A stretch of DNA of 38,040 nt from Lachnospiraceae bacterium (GCA_900770785.1 CAAGLJ010000052.1:1-38040), one strand, 5' to 3'; numbered from the stretch's first letter, positions 1 to 8,749 are shown. The notes: a model not told the origin generated them from the letters alone. Numbers and translations are program-made.

Positions 1-20
1 ACACGACGCTCTTCCGATCT
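1..20 (+). other. Illumina TruSeq read-1 adapter remnant
   Basis: The first 20 bases, ACACGACGCTCTTCCGATCT, are the 3' end of the Illumina TruSeq universal (read 1) adapter. They are not genomic. Native sequence begins at about position 21, inside the fabZ coding region. Confidence 0.97.
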
Positions 21-99
21 ACTCTGTGATCCTGTCAATCAGAAGGAAGGGATATCTATGAGGGATTATTTTTTGTATTTCATTTGAATTTAATTCCAT
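21..99 (-). CDS. fabZ: 3-hydroxyacyl-ACP dehydratase FabZ, N-terminal fragment cut by the contig edge
   Basis: Only the first 26 codons are present; the gene runs off the left edge into adapter sequence. The peptide carries IIPHRYPFLLIDRITE, the hallmark N-terminal motif of FabZ, with the catalytic histidine at residue 14. The ATG at 99 lies 8 bases after the fabF stop. Its ribosome site AGGAG overlaps that stop (TAGGAG), so translation is probably coupled to fabF. FabZ dehydrates 3-hydroxyacyl-ACP to trans-2-enoyl-ACP, the step between FabG and FabK, so it completes the elongation cycle of this operon. The truncation is a sequencing artefact, not a pseudogene. Confidence 0.9.
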
Positions 100-107
100 A
101 CTTTCTC

Positions 108-1337
108 CTATACTTTTTGGAAAATGATGGTGGCATTATGTCCCCCGAAGCCCAAAGAATTGGACATAGCCACGTTTACTTTTGTTCTGCGGCCTTCATT
201 GGGTACGATATCCAGGTCACAGTCTTCATCCGCTTCACGATAATTTATAGTAGCCGGAACAAAGTCATTCTGCACACTGAGAGCCGTAATTACCCCCTCT
301 AAAGCCCCGCTGGCACCTAACAGATGACCCGTCATGGATTTGGTGGAGCTGATCATCACCTTCTTTGCCGCTTCACCAAAGGCAAGCCTGACCGCTTTCG
401 TTTCTCCTTTATCATTTAAAGGAGTGGAGGTTCCATGGGCATTGATATAATCCACCTCATCCGGGGTGATTCCTGCTTCATTCATAGCAAGCTGCATACA
501 TCCTGCAGCCCCGCTTCCATCCTCTAAGGGTGCGGTCATATGATGGGCATCGCAGTTTGTTCCATAGCCAATGACTTCACAGTAGATCTTTGCTCCTCGT
601 TTTCTGGCATGCTCATATTCCTCTAAAATCAGCATCCCTGCTCCCTCTCCCATAACGAAGCCACTGCGCTCTTTATCAAAGGGTATGGAAGCACGGTTCG
701 GATCCCCACCCATATGAAGAGCTTTCATCGAGGTAAAACCGCCTATTCCCAAAGGAGTAACCGCTGCTTCACTGCCTCCGCAAAGCATCACATCCTCCAG
801 ACCAAAGCGTATCCGATGGAAGGCTTCACCAATGGCATTGGTTCCTCCGGCACAGGCAGTTACAACACAGCTGCATATACCCTCAAAGCCCATGGCAATA
901 GCGATATTTCCCGCTGCCATATTGGTGATCACCATAGGGATAAAATAAGGAGAAACCCGGTCATAGCCTTTTTCTCTTCCTTTTCCGTCCTCTTCCTCAA
1001 TAGTGGTAATGCCCCCAATTCCACTGGAAACAATAACACCACAGCGTCTTCTCTCCTCTTTTTCCATATCAAGACCGGCATCGGTAAAGGCTTCCTTTGC
1101 CGCAATCAGGGCAAACTGGGAAAAACGATCCAAAGTCCTCACCTGACGTTTATCCAGATGCTCCTGGGGCTGAAAATCCTTAACCTCAGCTGCCAGAGTT
1201 ACCTTTCTGCCGGTAGTATCATAGCCTTTGATGGGAGCGATTCCACATCTTCCTGCCTGAACAGCTTCCCATGTTTCCTGCACGTTTTTTCCCAAAGGAG
1301 TGATTGCCCCCAAGCCGGTAACGACTACTCTTCTCAT
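108..1337 (-). CDS. fabF: beta-ketoacyl-ACP synthase II (FabF)
   Basis: This 409-residue cytoplasmic thiolase-fold condensing enzyme elongates acyl-ACP with malonyl-ACP. The active-site triad is visible: Cys162 in TACAGGTNAIG, His301 in HGTSTPLND and His338 in TKSMTGHLLGASG, with Lys333 five residues earlier. Length is normal for FabF. I chose the ATG at 1337: it overlaps the fabG stop as ATGA and has GGAGGA eight bases upstream. A GTG two codons earlier would sit only two bases from that ribosome site. The gene is tightly coupled to fabG before it and fabZ after it. FabB would be the nearest alternative, but the operon context and overall sequence favour FabF. Confidence 0.96.
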   Translation of the reverse strand: MRRVVVTGLGAITPLGKNVQETWEAVQAGRCGIAPIKGYDTTGRKVTLAAEVKDFQPQEHLDKRQVRTLDRFSQFALIAAKEAFTDAGLDMEKEERRRCGVIVSSGIGGITTIEEEDGKGREKGYDRVSPYFIPMVITNMAAGNIAIAMGFEGICSCVVTACAGGTNAIGEAFHRIRFGLEDVMLCGGSEAAVTPLGIGGFTSMKALHMGGDPNRASIPFDKERSGFVMGEGAGMLILEEYEHARKRGAKIYCEVIGYGTNCDAHHMTAPLEDGSGAAGCMQLAMNEAGITPDEVDYINAHGTSTPLNDKGETKAVRLAFGEAAKKVMISSTKSMTGHLLGASGALEGVITALSVQNDFVPATINYREADEDCDLDIVPNEGRRTKVNVAMSNSLGFGGHNATIIFQKV

Positions 1338-2077
1338 ATACACATTCCTCCATCTACCAAAAGGACCTGACCTGTAATGTAGCTGCTTTCCTCACCCGCA
1401 AGAAAGGCAACTGCCCCTGCAATATCCTCCGGCTTTCCCATTTCCTTAAAGGGAATGCCAGCAGTCAGCTCCTCTCTTGCCTTCTCAGGCATGGCAGCAG
1501 TCATGTCCGTTTCAATCATTCCCGGAGCAACCGCATTTACGGTGATTTTACGGCTGGCCAGCTCCCTTGCCAGAGCCTTGGTCATACCGATTACTCCCGC
1601 CTTACTGGCAGAATAATTGACCTGTCCTGCATTCCCCATTACACCTGCCACGCTGCTGATGTTAATGATACGTCCATATCTTTGTTTCAGCATAATTTTA
1701 CTGACGCTGCGAAGCATATAAAATACTCCGGTCAGATTCGTTTCTATTACCTGGCTAAACTGTTCGTCGGTCATTCTGATTAACAGATTGTCTCTGGTAA
1801 TCCCCGCGTTGTTGACCAATACGTCGATTCTGCCACTGCCGAAGACAAGAGCTTCTTCCACCAGGCGGTCACTGTCCTCTAAAAGAGCTGCATTCGCCTG
1901 AACAGCCAGAGCTTTCACCCCCTGTGCCTCACAGGCTGCGACTGTTTCCTTTGCCGCCTCTTCTCCTGAACAGTAGCTGAATACAACATCCATTCCCATA
2001 CGGGCCAGCCGCAGGACGACTGCACGCCCGATTCCCCGGCTGCCGCCAGTGATTAATGCAACTTTCCTCTTCTCCAT
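1334..2077 (-). CDS. fabG: 3-oxoacyl-ACP reductase FabG
   Basis: This 247-residue classical short-chain dehydrogenase makes the NADPH-dependent reduction of 3-oxoacyl-ACP. The cofactor motif TGGSRGIG is at residues 10-17 and the NNAG motif at 89-92. The catalytic set is Asn114, Ser142, Tyr155 and Lys159 (YSASK). The C-terminal ITGQVLLVDGG is typical of FabG. The start at 2077 has AGAGGA four bases before the ATG; the reading frame stays open ten codons further upstream but without a ribosome site. The stop overlaps the fabF start by ATGA. It lies 29 bases after fabD in the same operon, so the fatty-acid role is secure although the SDR family is large. Confidence 0.96.
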   Translation of the reverse strand: MEKRKVALITGGSRGIGRAVVLRLARMGMDVVFSYCSGEEAAKETVAACEAQGVKALAVQANAALLEDSDRLVEEALVFGSGRIDVLVNNAGITRDNLLIRMTDEQFSQVIETNLTGVFYMLRSVSKIMLKQRYGRIINISSVAGVMGNAGQVNYSASKAGVIGMTKALARELASRKITVNAVAPGMIETDMTAAMPEKAREELTAGIPFKEMGKPEDIAGAVAFLAGEESSYITGQVLLVDGGMCI

Positions 2078-2106
2078 GTTTCCTCTTTTCTGCTGCTTAG
2101 ACAGCA

Positions 2107-3060
2107 CTAAACTCTATGTTCTAACAACTGCTGTAAGTCTTCTGCCTTATCCAGATTCACTGTGGCAACGGTTTTCCCCATAGCCTTAGCCGTTTTTCTT
2201 ACAAAGCCGGCAAGGGCATTTCCTGGTCCTATTTCTACAAAAGTATCTGCTCCGGCTTCCAGAAAAGCCCGCACATCCTTTTCAAAATAGACACTGCTTT
2301 GAATCTGTTTTACTAACAGGGCTTTTAAGTCCTGATCCCTTGTGGTGTAAATTTCTCCTGTAGCATTAAGGGCTATTGGAATCTGGGGAGTCTCAAACTT
2401 CACCTGCTGTAAAAAAGCCTCCAGTTCCTTTCCCGCTTTTTCCATATATCGGGTATGAAAAGGACCTCCTACATTCAGCCGGATACACCTCTTTGCTCCC
2501 CTTTTTTTGGCCTCATCCTCCGCCTTCCTTACTGCCTCTTCATCTCCGCAGATTACACACTGACCGGGGCAGTTAAAGTTTACCGGAACCACAAAGCCAG
2601 CATCACCGCTGTTTTCACAAACCGCCTTCACATCCTCTTCCGGCAGTCCCAGGATGGCACTCATACTGCACAGATTACCTTTTTGGCTTTGCTCCTGGGC
2701 AGCCTTTTCCATAGCCTGGCCTCTAAACTCCACCAATCTGACATAGGTGTCAGCGTCAAATACCCCGGCTGCGTGGAGGGCTCCATATTCTCCCAGACTT
2801 AATCCACAGGCCCCATCCGGAAGAATACCGTTAGCTTTAAGCACTGCCGTTACTCCGGCACCAAAGGCTGCCATACAGGGCTGAGTATATTTCGTTCTGG
2901 ACAGCTCTTCCAGCTCTCCCTCATGCATCATCTTTTTAATATCAAAGGACAGGTTCAGGGAATCGATTACCTGACGGTACTCCTGAAAGGTTTCATAAAA
3001 ATCCTTTCCCATTCCTGCCCGCTGGCTTCCCTGGCCTGCATACATCCATATGGTTTTCAT
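2107..3060 (-). CDS. fabD: malonyl-CoA:ACP transacylase FabD
   Basis: This 317-residue enzyme transfers malonyl from CoA to ACP, supplying the extender unit for FabH and FabF. The nucleophile elbow GLSLGEYGAL places the catalytic serine at residue 88. Arg113 fits the malonyl-carboxylate-binding position, and His202 in GGPFHTRYM completes the dyad. The N-terminal YAGQGSQ motif and C-terminal GPGNALAGFVRK are family signatures. It starts 16 bases downstream of the fabK stop and lies 29 bases upstream of fabG. No features depart from the family. Confidence 0.96.
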   Translation of the reverse strand: MKTIWMYAGQGSQRAGMGKDFYETFQEYRQVIDSLNLSFDIKKMMHEGELEELSRTKYTQPCMAAFGAGVTAVLKANGILPDGACGLSLGEYGALHAAGVFDADTYVRLVEFRGQAMEKAAQEQSQKGNLCSMSAILGLPEEDVKAVCENSGDAGFVVPVNFNCPGQCVICGDEEAVRKAEDEAKKRGAKRCIRLNVGGPFHTRYMEKAGKELEAFLQQVKFETPQIPIALNATGEIYTTRDQDLKALLVKQIQSSVYFEKDVRAFLEAGADTFVEIGPGNALAGFVRKTAKAMGKTVATVNLDKAEDLQQLLEHRV

Positions 3061-3076
3061 TTGCCTCTCCTTTTTC

Positions 3077-4009
3077 CTAAAGTGCCATGTGCAGACCTTC
3101 CAGTACCTTTACACTGTCACTGCAAAGCTCTTCCAGAATATCTGCCACAGGACGGATAGCTTTAAGCTGGCCTGCCACCTGGCCTGCCATAACTGAACCG
3201 GTCTGAGTATCGCCTTCAAATACCGCCCGTCTTAAGGAGCCCAGGGTATACTGCTCCAGTTCCTCAAGGGTTGCACCTTCCTTTTCCTTTTTCACATACT
3301 CTCTGGCCATCTTGTTTTTCAGGATTCTAACCGGAGTTCCGGCAATTCTTCCGGTAACGATGGTGTCGATGTCCTTTGCCTTTATCACAGCTGCTTTATA
3401 AGCCTCATGTACAGGACATTCTTCCGAAACCAGAAGGCAGGTTCCTACCTGGGCTCCTACTGCTCCTAAAGCGTAGGCTGCTGCCAGCTGCCTTCCGCTG
3501 GCAATTCCTCCGGCAGCGACAACCGGAAGGCTCACTGCATCCACTACCTGGGGCACCAGAGTCATGGTAGTCAGCTCACCAATATGGCCGCCGCTTTCTG
3601 TTCCTTCTGCAATAATTGCATCTGCCCCTGCTCTTTCCATCAAACGGGCCAGCGCCACACTGGCTACTACAGGCATGACAAAAATTCCGGCTTCCTTCCA
3701 TTTCGCCATATACTTATTGGGATTTCCTGCTCCGGTGGTAAGATATTTGATGCCTTCCTCCACCACAATATCTGCCATCTCGTCTGCATGAGGATTCATC
3801 AGCATCAGATTCACCCCAAATTTTTCCCTGGTCAGTTCTTTTGCAATACGAATGTTTTCTCTTAAGGACTGGGGATTCATTCCGGCTGCACCAATAAGTC
3901 CCAGTCCCCCCGCATTGGATACGGCTGCTGCAAATTCCCCGGTAGCAATATTGGCCATCCCCCCCTGTATAATAGGATATTTTATCCCCAGAATTTCATT
4001 CAGTTTCAT
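3077..4009 (-). CDS. fabK: enoyl-ACP reductase II (FabK, FMN-dependent)
   Basis: This 310-residue protein of the nitronate-monooxygenase/FabK TIM-barrel family performs the last reduction of each elongation cycle using FMN and NAD(P)H. The N-terminal PIIQGGMANIATGEFAAAVS and the ESGGHIGE motif, with the conserved histidine at residue 142, match FabK. VVAAGGIASGRQ and the nearby GAVGAQVGT form the phosphate-binding region. Location between fabH and fabD makes FabK much more likely than a nitronate monooxygenase. No fabI or fabL is seen, so the organism may rely on FabK. FabK is generally insensitive to triclosan, which targets FabI. Confidence 0.94.
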   Translation of the reverse strand: MKLNEILGIKYPIIQGGMANIATGEFAAAVSNAGGLGLIGAAGMNPQSLRENIRIAKELTREKFGVNLMLMNPHADEMADIVVEEGIKYLTTGAGNPNKYMAKWKEAGIFVMPVVASVALARLMERAGADAIIAEGTESGGHIGELTTMTLVPQVVDAVSLPVVAAGGIASGRQLAAAYALGAVGAQVGTCLLVSEECPVHEAYKAAVIKAKDIDTIVTGRIAGTPVRILKNKMAREYVKKEKEGATLEELEQYTLGSLRRAVFEGDTQTGSVMAGQVAGQLKAIRPVADILEELCSDSVKVLEGLHMAL

Positions 4010-4073
4010 CTTAACCTCCCTTGATCGGTCTTTTTAAAAACATTACGCAGTATTTCTGCTTTAACCACTTTCC

Positions 4074-5009
4074 TTATATAGTCAAAAGGGCGCTGCTCCA
4101 GGTAAAGCCTGCTCCAAAGCCTACACAGATAATCTTCATTCCAGGCTTTAAAAGTCTCTTCTCTCCCATCTCATCCAGTGCAATGGGAATACTGGCAGCA
4201 GAGGTATTGGCATAATATTCCATATTCATATAGAATTCTGCCTTCGTCCCTTCATATTTCTTCTTTACGTGATCAATGATTCTCCTGTTTGCCTGGTGAC
4301 AGACTACATAATCTATCTCCTCCATACTTAAGTCAGCATCCTCCAATAAGGTTTCCACTCCCTGGGTAATGGCTTTTACGGCAAACTTGAATACCTGATT
4401 TCCTTCCATATGTAAGTGGGCACCATCATTACCTACTCCCGGACAATTAAGGGGCCCCGCTTCTCCGGCAGACCATGCACGATAGAAAAAGGGCTTATCC
4501 GTCAGCTCAATCACTGCCGCTCCGGCTCCGTCTCCAAAAAGGACACAGGTAGAACGATCCGTAAAATCCATAATTTTGGATAATTGCTCAGCTCCCACTA
4601 CCAGCACATATTTTTTTCTTCCTGCCAGTAAAAGGCCTCTGGCTATTCCCAGTCCGTAGAGAAATCCGGTGCAGCCTGCACTGATATCGAAGGCCAGAAT
4701 ATCCTCGGGAAAATCCAGTGCCTTTTGTACCATACAGGCTGTGGAAGGAAACGCAAACTCCGGAGTAACTGTAGCCACGATGATGGCCTCTACCTCATTA
4801 CCGTCAATGCCCGCCTTCTCCATAGCCTTTTTTGCTGCTTCAATAGCCAGACCGGTACAGCTTTCTTCTTTGCAAATATGACGCTGTCCTATACCCGTTC
4901 TGGTTCGTATCCACTCATCGGTGGTATCCACCATCCTGCTCATTTCTTCATTAGTAACGATCTTTCCAGGCAAGGCACGCCCGGTAGCTGTTATTCTTAT
5001 TCCCCGCAT
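4074..5009 (-). CDS. fabH: beta-ketoacyl-ACP synthase III (FabH)
   Basis: This 311-residue initiating condensing enzyme joins an acyl-CoA primer to malonyl-ACP. The triad is visible: Cys113 in DISAGCTGFLYGL, His238 in VCHQANRRI and Asn268 in YYANTSAASIP. The N-terminal region with DTTDEWIRTRTGI is characteristic. It lies 64 bases upstream of fabK and 20 bases downstream of accA. It is separated from acpP by the four acc genes, unlike the streptococcal fabH-acpP-fabK order. It is slightly shorter than typical FabH (about 315-330 residues) but no motif is missing. Confidence 0.95.
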   Translation of the reverse strand: MRGIRITATGRALPGKIVTNEEMSRMVDTTDEWIRTRTGIGQRHICKEESCTGLAIEAAKKAMEKAGIDGNEVEAIIVATVTPEFAFPSTACMVQKALDFPEDILAFDISAGCTGFLYGLGIARGLLLAGRKKYVLVVGAEQLSKIMDFTDRSTCVLFGDGAGAAVIELTDKPFFYRAWSAGEAGPLNCPGVGNDGAHLHMEGNQVFKFAVKAITQGVETLLEDADLSMEEIDYVVCHQANRRIIDHVKKKYEGTKAEFYMNMEYYANTSAASIPIALDEMGEKRLLKPGMKIICVGFGAGFTWSSALLTI

Positions 5010-5029
5010 TTTTGCTTATTTCCTTTCCT

Positions 5030-5818
5030 CTATCTGGGGCGGAAGCCTCCATCTATAGTACGAAACTTCCGATAACGTTTTTTCAGCAGAGTGGCTGTTT
5101 TGATTTTCTTAAGCCCCTGAAGCTGAGAAAGGAGCATCCTGTCCAGCTGCTGCATCAGCTTTCCTCCCTCCGGCAAAACTTTGTCAATCAGTCCGTATTC
5201 CAACAGCTCTCCAGCCGTAATTTTCATCAGTTCACTGGCCTCAGAGGCCCTTTTTGCATCCTTCCACAGAATACTGGCAAATCCCTCCGGTGATAAAATA
5301 GAGTACACCGCGTTTTCCAGCATCCATACCTGGTCTGCCACACCCAATGCCAGGGCACCGCCACTGCTTCCCTCTCCGGTAATGATAGCAATAATGGGAA
5401 TTTCCAGACTGCTCATTCCTGCGATACACTCTGCCAGAGCAATACTCTGACCATGGCTTTCCGCTTCCATTCCCGGATATGCACCAGGGGTATCAATAAA
5501 GGTAATTACCGGCCGCTTAAACTTTTCTGCCTGCTTCATCAGGCGTAAAGCCTTCCGATAGCCTTCCGGCAAAGGCATGCCAAAATTATAGATCAGGTTT
5601 TCTTCCGTGTTTTTTCCCTTGCGATGACCGATTACTGTCACAGGAATCCCATGAAAAAGTCCTATTCCTCCCAGAATACTACTGTCCTCTTTTCCCAGAC
5701 GATCCCCTTTCATTTCCAGAAAGTCATCAAAAAGATAATCGATAAAGTCGGTAATACCAGGCCGTTCCTTTGCCCTGGCCAGACAGACCCGCTCATAGGC
5801 CGACAGCTTTTGCTCCAT
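5030..5818 (-). CDS. accA: acetyl-CoA carboxylase carboxyltransferase subunit alpha (AccA)
   Basis: This 262-residue subunit pairs with AccD to move the carboxyl group from carboxybiotin to acetyl-CoA. The crotonase-like core contains TFIDTPGAYPG, followed by ITGEGSSGGALALGVADQVWM, the oxyanion-hole region of the family. Length fits the short AccA form common in Firmicutes. I prefer the ATG at 5818 (MEQKLSAYERV) because AGAGGAAAGAGG lies directly upstream; a second ATG five codons earlier has no clear ribosome site. A 236-base non-coding stretch separates it from accD, which is unusual for two subunits of one complex. Confidence 0.95.
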   Translation of the reverse strand: MEQKLSAYERVCLARAKERPGITDFIDYLFDDFLEMKGDRLGKEDSSILGGIGLFHGIPVTVIGHRKGKNTEENLIYNFGMPLPEGYRKALRLMKQAEKFKRPVITFIDTPGAYPGMEAESHGQSIALAECIAGMSSLEIPIIAIITGEGSSGGALALGVADQVWMLENAVYSILSPEGFASILWKDAKRASEASELMKITAGELLEYGLIDKVLPEGGKLMQQLDRMLLSQLQGLKKIKTATLLKKRYRKFRTIDGGFRPR

Positions 5819-5833
5819 CCTCTTTCCTCTCAT

Positions 5834-6054
5834 TCCGCTGCCAAAGGCAGCATCTCATCTAATCCGGCGTGAAACCAAAACCTCCTGGCAAAGCACCTCT
5901 GGCACAAGCCTTGTAAGGTTTCTTCACGCTAATCCCCATGCATAGAGCAGGCCTTGCCTGTTCTACTGCCCAAATAAGAAAGTGAAAAATTTTAATTTTT
6001 CACTCTAATCCACATGCATATCACAGTCTTACTTACGATACCGCCTAAATAAGT
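5834..6054. repeat. non-coding spacer with direct repeats and palindromes between accD and accA
   Basis: No gene is seen here. Two 22-base direct repeats with two mismatches lie at 5923-5944 and 5999-6020; the shared core is CTAATCC-N-CATGCATA. A perfect 24-base palindrome (11-base arms, AGTGAAAAATT and its complement) lies at 5981-6004 and overlaps the second repeat. Further short dyads (CAGGC-AAG-GCCTG; GCGTGAA with TTCACGC) make the transcribed strand strongly structured. Copy 2 continues into TATCACAG near 6019-6026 and closely matches an element at 18950-18986. It may be a small dispersed repeat that also shapes accD-accA mRNA. Confidence 0.7.
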
Positions 6055-6906
6055 CTACCCTCCGTATCCATGCAGTTTCAATAATGTATGGAGAGTTTTC
6101 TTCATTTCCCTGCGCTCCACTACCATGTCCAGCATACCATGCTCCAAAAGAAACTGAGCCCGCTGGAAGCCCTCCGGCAGCTTTTCACCTATGGTCTGCT
6201 GAATTACTCTGGGGCCCGCAAAGCAAATCAGGGCATCCGGTTCTGCCAGCATGATATCTCCCAGGCTGGCAAAGCTGGCACTGACACCTCCCGTCGTGGG
6301 ATTCGTCATACAGGAGATATAAAGTCCGCCCTGGGCCTTAAAGCGTTCAATGGCCGCCGCTGTTTTTGCCATCTGCATCAGGGCAAACATACCTTCCTGC
6401 ATTCTTGCCCCACCACTGGCGGTAAACAGCAGGAGCGGCAAGCCTTCCCTGGCGGCATATTCTGCCAGGGCTGTCACCTTTTCTCCCACTACGGTTCCCA
6501 TACTTCCCATAAGAAAACGGCTGTCCATCACTCCTACAGCTACTGGAATACCTCCCAGCTCTATCGTTCCTGTCACCACTGCATCCTGCTGTCCCAGCTT
6601 TTCCTGCAGCTGTCCCAGCTTTTCTCCATAATCGGGAAAATTCAGGGGGTCTCTTGTGGTGAGATTTTTTTTCATTTCCCGAAAGCTCTTTTCATCCGCT
6701 AAAAGGCGAAGCCGCTCTCTGGGTGTCAGAGGGTAGTAATAATGGCAATAAGGACATATCTTCAGGTTCTTTTTTACCTTACTTTTTTCCACACTGTGTC
6801 CGCAATGGGGACACAGTATCTTTTCCTCTATTTCTCCTGTTTTTCTGAGCTGCTCCAGCTTCTGCAGCTTTTTTCTGCGCTGTAAAAATAAATTATGTGT
6901 CATCAT
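6055..6906 (-). CDS. accD: acetyl-CoA carboxylase carboxyltransferase subunit beta (AccD)
   Basis: This is the zinc-ribbon half of the carboxyltransferase. Two CPxC pairs (CPHC and, about 15 residues on, CPYC) form the N-terminal zinc finger that distinguishes AccD. The crotonase-like core includes FTASGGARMQEGMFALMQMAKT and TGGVSASFASLGD. About 283 residues, normal for the family. The probable start is the ATGATG at 6906-6901, overlapping the end of accC by 14 bases, with GGAGGG about 11 bases upstream; a longer start at 6927 would contain that ribosome site in its own coding sequence. The overlap implies translational coupling to accC. Confidence 0.94.
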   Translation of the reverse strand: MMTHNLFLQRRKKLQKLEQLRKTGEIEEKILCPHCGHSVEKSKVKKNLKICPYCHYYYPLTPRERLRLLADEKSFREMKKNLTTRDPLNFPDYGEKLGQLQEKLGQQDAVVTGTIELGGIPVAVGVMDSRFLMGSMGTVVGEKVTALAEYAAREGLPLLLFTASGGARMQEGMFALMQMAKTAAAIERFKAQGGLYISCMTNPTTGGVSASFASLGDIMLAEPDALICFAGPRVIQQTIGEKLPEGFQRAQFLLEHGMLDMVVERREMKKTLHTLLKLHGYGG

Positions 6907-8257
6907 CTGAGGTCTTTCCCTCCTCATTCCAACGGAATATAGTTTCGCTGTTTTTCTCCCAGAAAGAGGTGTCGTACCTGCCCCGGATAAAATCCGGATG
7001 GTAGGCTACCAGATGCATGAATTCTGTATTCGTCTCCACGCCTTCAATCATCAGCTCCTCCAGGGCTCTTCTCAAACGGCGAATAGTCTCCAGGCGGGTT
7101 TTTCCGGTAACAATAATTTTGGCTACCATGGAATCATAGTGGGGACTGACTTCACAGCCATTATAAAGATGGCTGTCTACCCGCACACCGGGTCCTGCCG
7201 GAAAATGAAGAAAGCTTATCTGCCCCGGCCTTAACGCATTAATCCTGCACTCAATGGCATGTCCCTTAAGCTGTACTTCCTCCTGCGTCAATTCCAGCTT
7301 TCTGCCGGCAGCTATGCGAATCTGCTCTTTTACCAAATCCACCCCGGTAAGCTGTTCCGTTACGGGATGTTCTACCTGAATTCGGGTATTCATTTCAATA
7401 AAGTAAAAATTGCCTTCATCATCCAGCACAAATTCTACTGTGCCTGCATTCGTATAGCCTGCTGCCTGGGCTGCTCTTACCGCCTCTTCTCCCATTTTTT
7501 TGCGAAGTGTATCGTTCAGTACCCAGGAAGGGGATTCTTCCAGAAGCTTCTGATTGTTTTTCTGAATAGAGCAGTCCCGCTCTCCCAAATGAATAATATT
7601 TCCATGCTGATCCGCAAGAATCTGAAATTCTATATGGTGAGGATTAAGAATCAGTTTTTCCAGATACACCTCTTTGTTTCCGAAAGCGGCTTCTGCCTCT
7701 GCTCTTGCCGTGTGAAAAGCCTTTTCCAGTTCTTCTTCCTGAAACACCTTTCGCATTCCCTTACCGCCGCCGCCTGCAGTAGCCTTGATCAGTACGGGAT
7801 AACCAATTCTTCCTGCTTCTTTTCTGGCTTCCTCAAAAGTAGCAAGAATTCCGGCAGAGCCGGGTACTACAGGTATCCGGTTCTTTCTCATCAGAGCTCT
7901 GGCGGTCTGCTTATCTCCCATATTCTGAATAACCCTGGCTGAAGGCCCGATAAAGGTAATTCCACTTTCCTCACAGGCCCGCGCAAAATCGGCGTTTTCA
8001 GAAAGAAATCCATAGCCGGGATGGATGGCGTCGCAATCCGTTTTTCTTGCTGTTTCCAGAATGACTTCCTGATTTAAGTAGCTGTCTGCTGCCTTTTCGG
8101 GACCAATACACACTCTATGGGTAGCCAGCATCACCGGTAAAGACTGTTCATCCGCTGTAGAGTAAACCAACACCGTTTCGATTCCCATTTCCCGACAGCA
8201 GCGGATAATACGCAGGGCTATTTCTCCACGATTGGCAATTAAAATTCGTTTAAACAT
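6893..8257 (-). CDS. accC: acetyl-CoA carboxylase biotin carboxylase subunit (AccC)
   Basis: This 454-residue ATP-grasp enzyme carboxylates the biotin on AccB using bicarbonate and ATP. The N-terminal FKRILIANRGEIALRIIR, the glycine-rich ATP loop GGGGKGMR at 162-169, and EMNTRIQVEHPVTE are visible. Length matches acetyl-CoA carboxylase AccC (about 450), with no fused biotin or carboxyltransferase domain, so it is not pyruvate carboxylase. It follows accB by 21 bases and overlaps accD by 14. Confidence 0.96.
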   Translation of the reverse strand: MFKRILIANRGEIALRIIRCCREMGIETVLVYSTADEQSLPVMLATHRVCIGPEKAADSYLNQEVILETARKTDCDAIHPGYGFLSENADFARACEESGITFIGPSARVIQNMGDKQTARALMRKNRIPVVPGSAGILATFEEARKEAGRIGYPVLIKATAGGGGKGMRKVFQEEELEKAFHTARAEAEAAFGNKEVYLEKLILNPHHIEFQILADQHGNIIHLGERDCSIQKNNQKLLEESPSWVLNDTLRKKMGEEAVRAAQAAGYTNAGTVEFVLDDEGNFYFIEMNTRIQVEHPVTEQLTGVDLVKEQIRIAAGRKLELTQEEVQLKGHAIECRINALRPGQISFLHFPAGPGVRVDSHLYNGCEVSPHYDSMVAKIIVTGKTRLETIRRLRRALEELMIEGVETNTEFMHLVAYHPDFIRGRYDTSFWEKNSETIFRWNEEGKTSDDDT

Positions 8258-8278
8258 CTTCCTCTTTCAACCTTCATT

Positions 8279-8716
8279 TTATTTCAGCGTCATCAGCACC
8301 TGGTTATATTCTACCAATGCTCCATCTTCTACCAGAAGTTCAGCCACCACACCATCCTGGGGCGCAGCAATTTCATTCATCAGCTTCATGGCTTCAATGA
8401 TTCCGATTATCTCACCCTTTTTCACCGACTGACCTGCGGTAACGAAGGGCTTATCTTCGGGTGAGGCTGCCTGGTAAAAGGTTCCCACAAAAGGCGCCTT
8501 AATTTCAATCAGTTCACCCCCCGTTTCCTGCTGTTTCGCCACAGGCTGGCTGGACTCTCCAGAGTTGACTGCCCCGGCAAAGCTGCCAGCTTTTTTTTCG
8601 GAAGCTGTAAAGCCTTTGTCCAGAGTGAGCTTTACCTCTCCTGTTTCCAGCTTCATCCGACTGAGAGAGGATCTCTCAAAACGATCCATCAACGCATAAA
8701 TTTCCTGAATATCCAT
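8279..8716 (-). CDS. accB: biotin carboxyl carrier protein (AccB)
   Basis: This 145-residue carrier has a C-terminal biotinyl domain with the biotinylation motif EAMKLMNEI, target lysine at 111. Residues about 36-68 form a linker rich in Ser, Gly, Gln and Ala. The N-terminal about 35 residues (MDIQEIYALMDRF) are the usual docking segment. The ribosome site AAGGAG stands seven bases before the ATG. It sits between acpP (33 bases upstream) and accC; fabZ, which lies between accB and accC in streptococci, is instead at the end of this operon. Confidence 0.96.
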   Translation of the reverse strand: MDIQEIYALMDRFERSSLSRMKLETGEVKLTLDKGFTASEKKAGSFAGAVNSGESSQPVAKQQETGGELIEIKAPFVGTFYQAASPEDKPFVTAGQSVKKGEIIGIIEAMKLMNEIAAPQDGVVAELLVEDGALVEYNQVLMTLK

Positions 8717-8749
8717 ATATCCTCTCCTTTTGCTGCATGAATAATCAAA

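Noticed and set aside
714..1370. 218-codon plus-strand ORF opposite fabF
   Set aside because: Antisense shadow of fabF without a recognisable domain or start signal.
5834..6054. Known riboswitch or rRNA-like RNA in the accD-accA gap
   Set aside because: I found dyads and repeats but no conserved riboswitch core that I recognise, so I only report a structured repeat.
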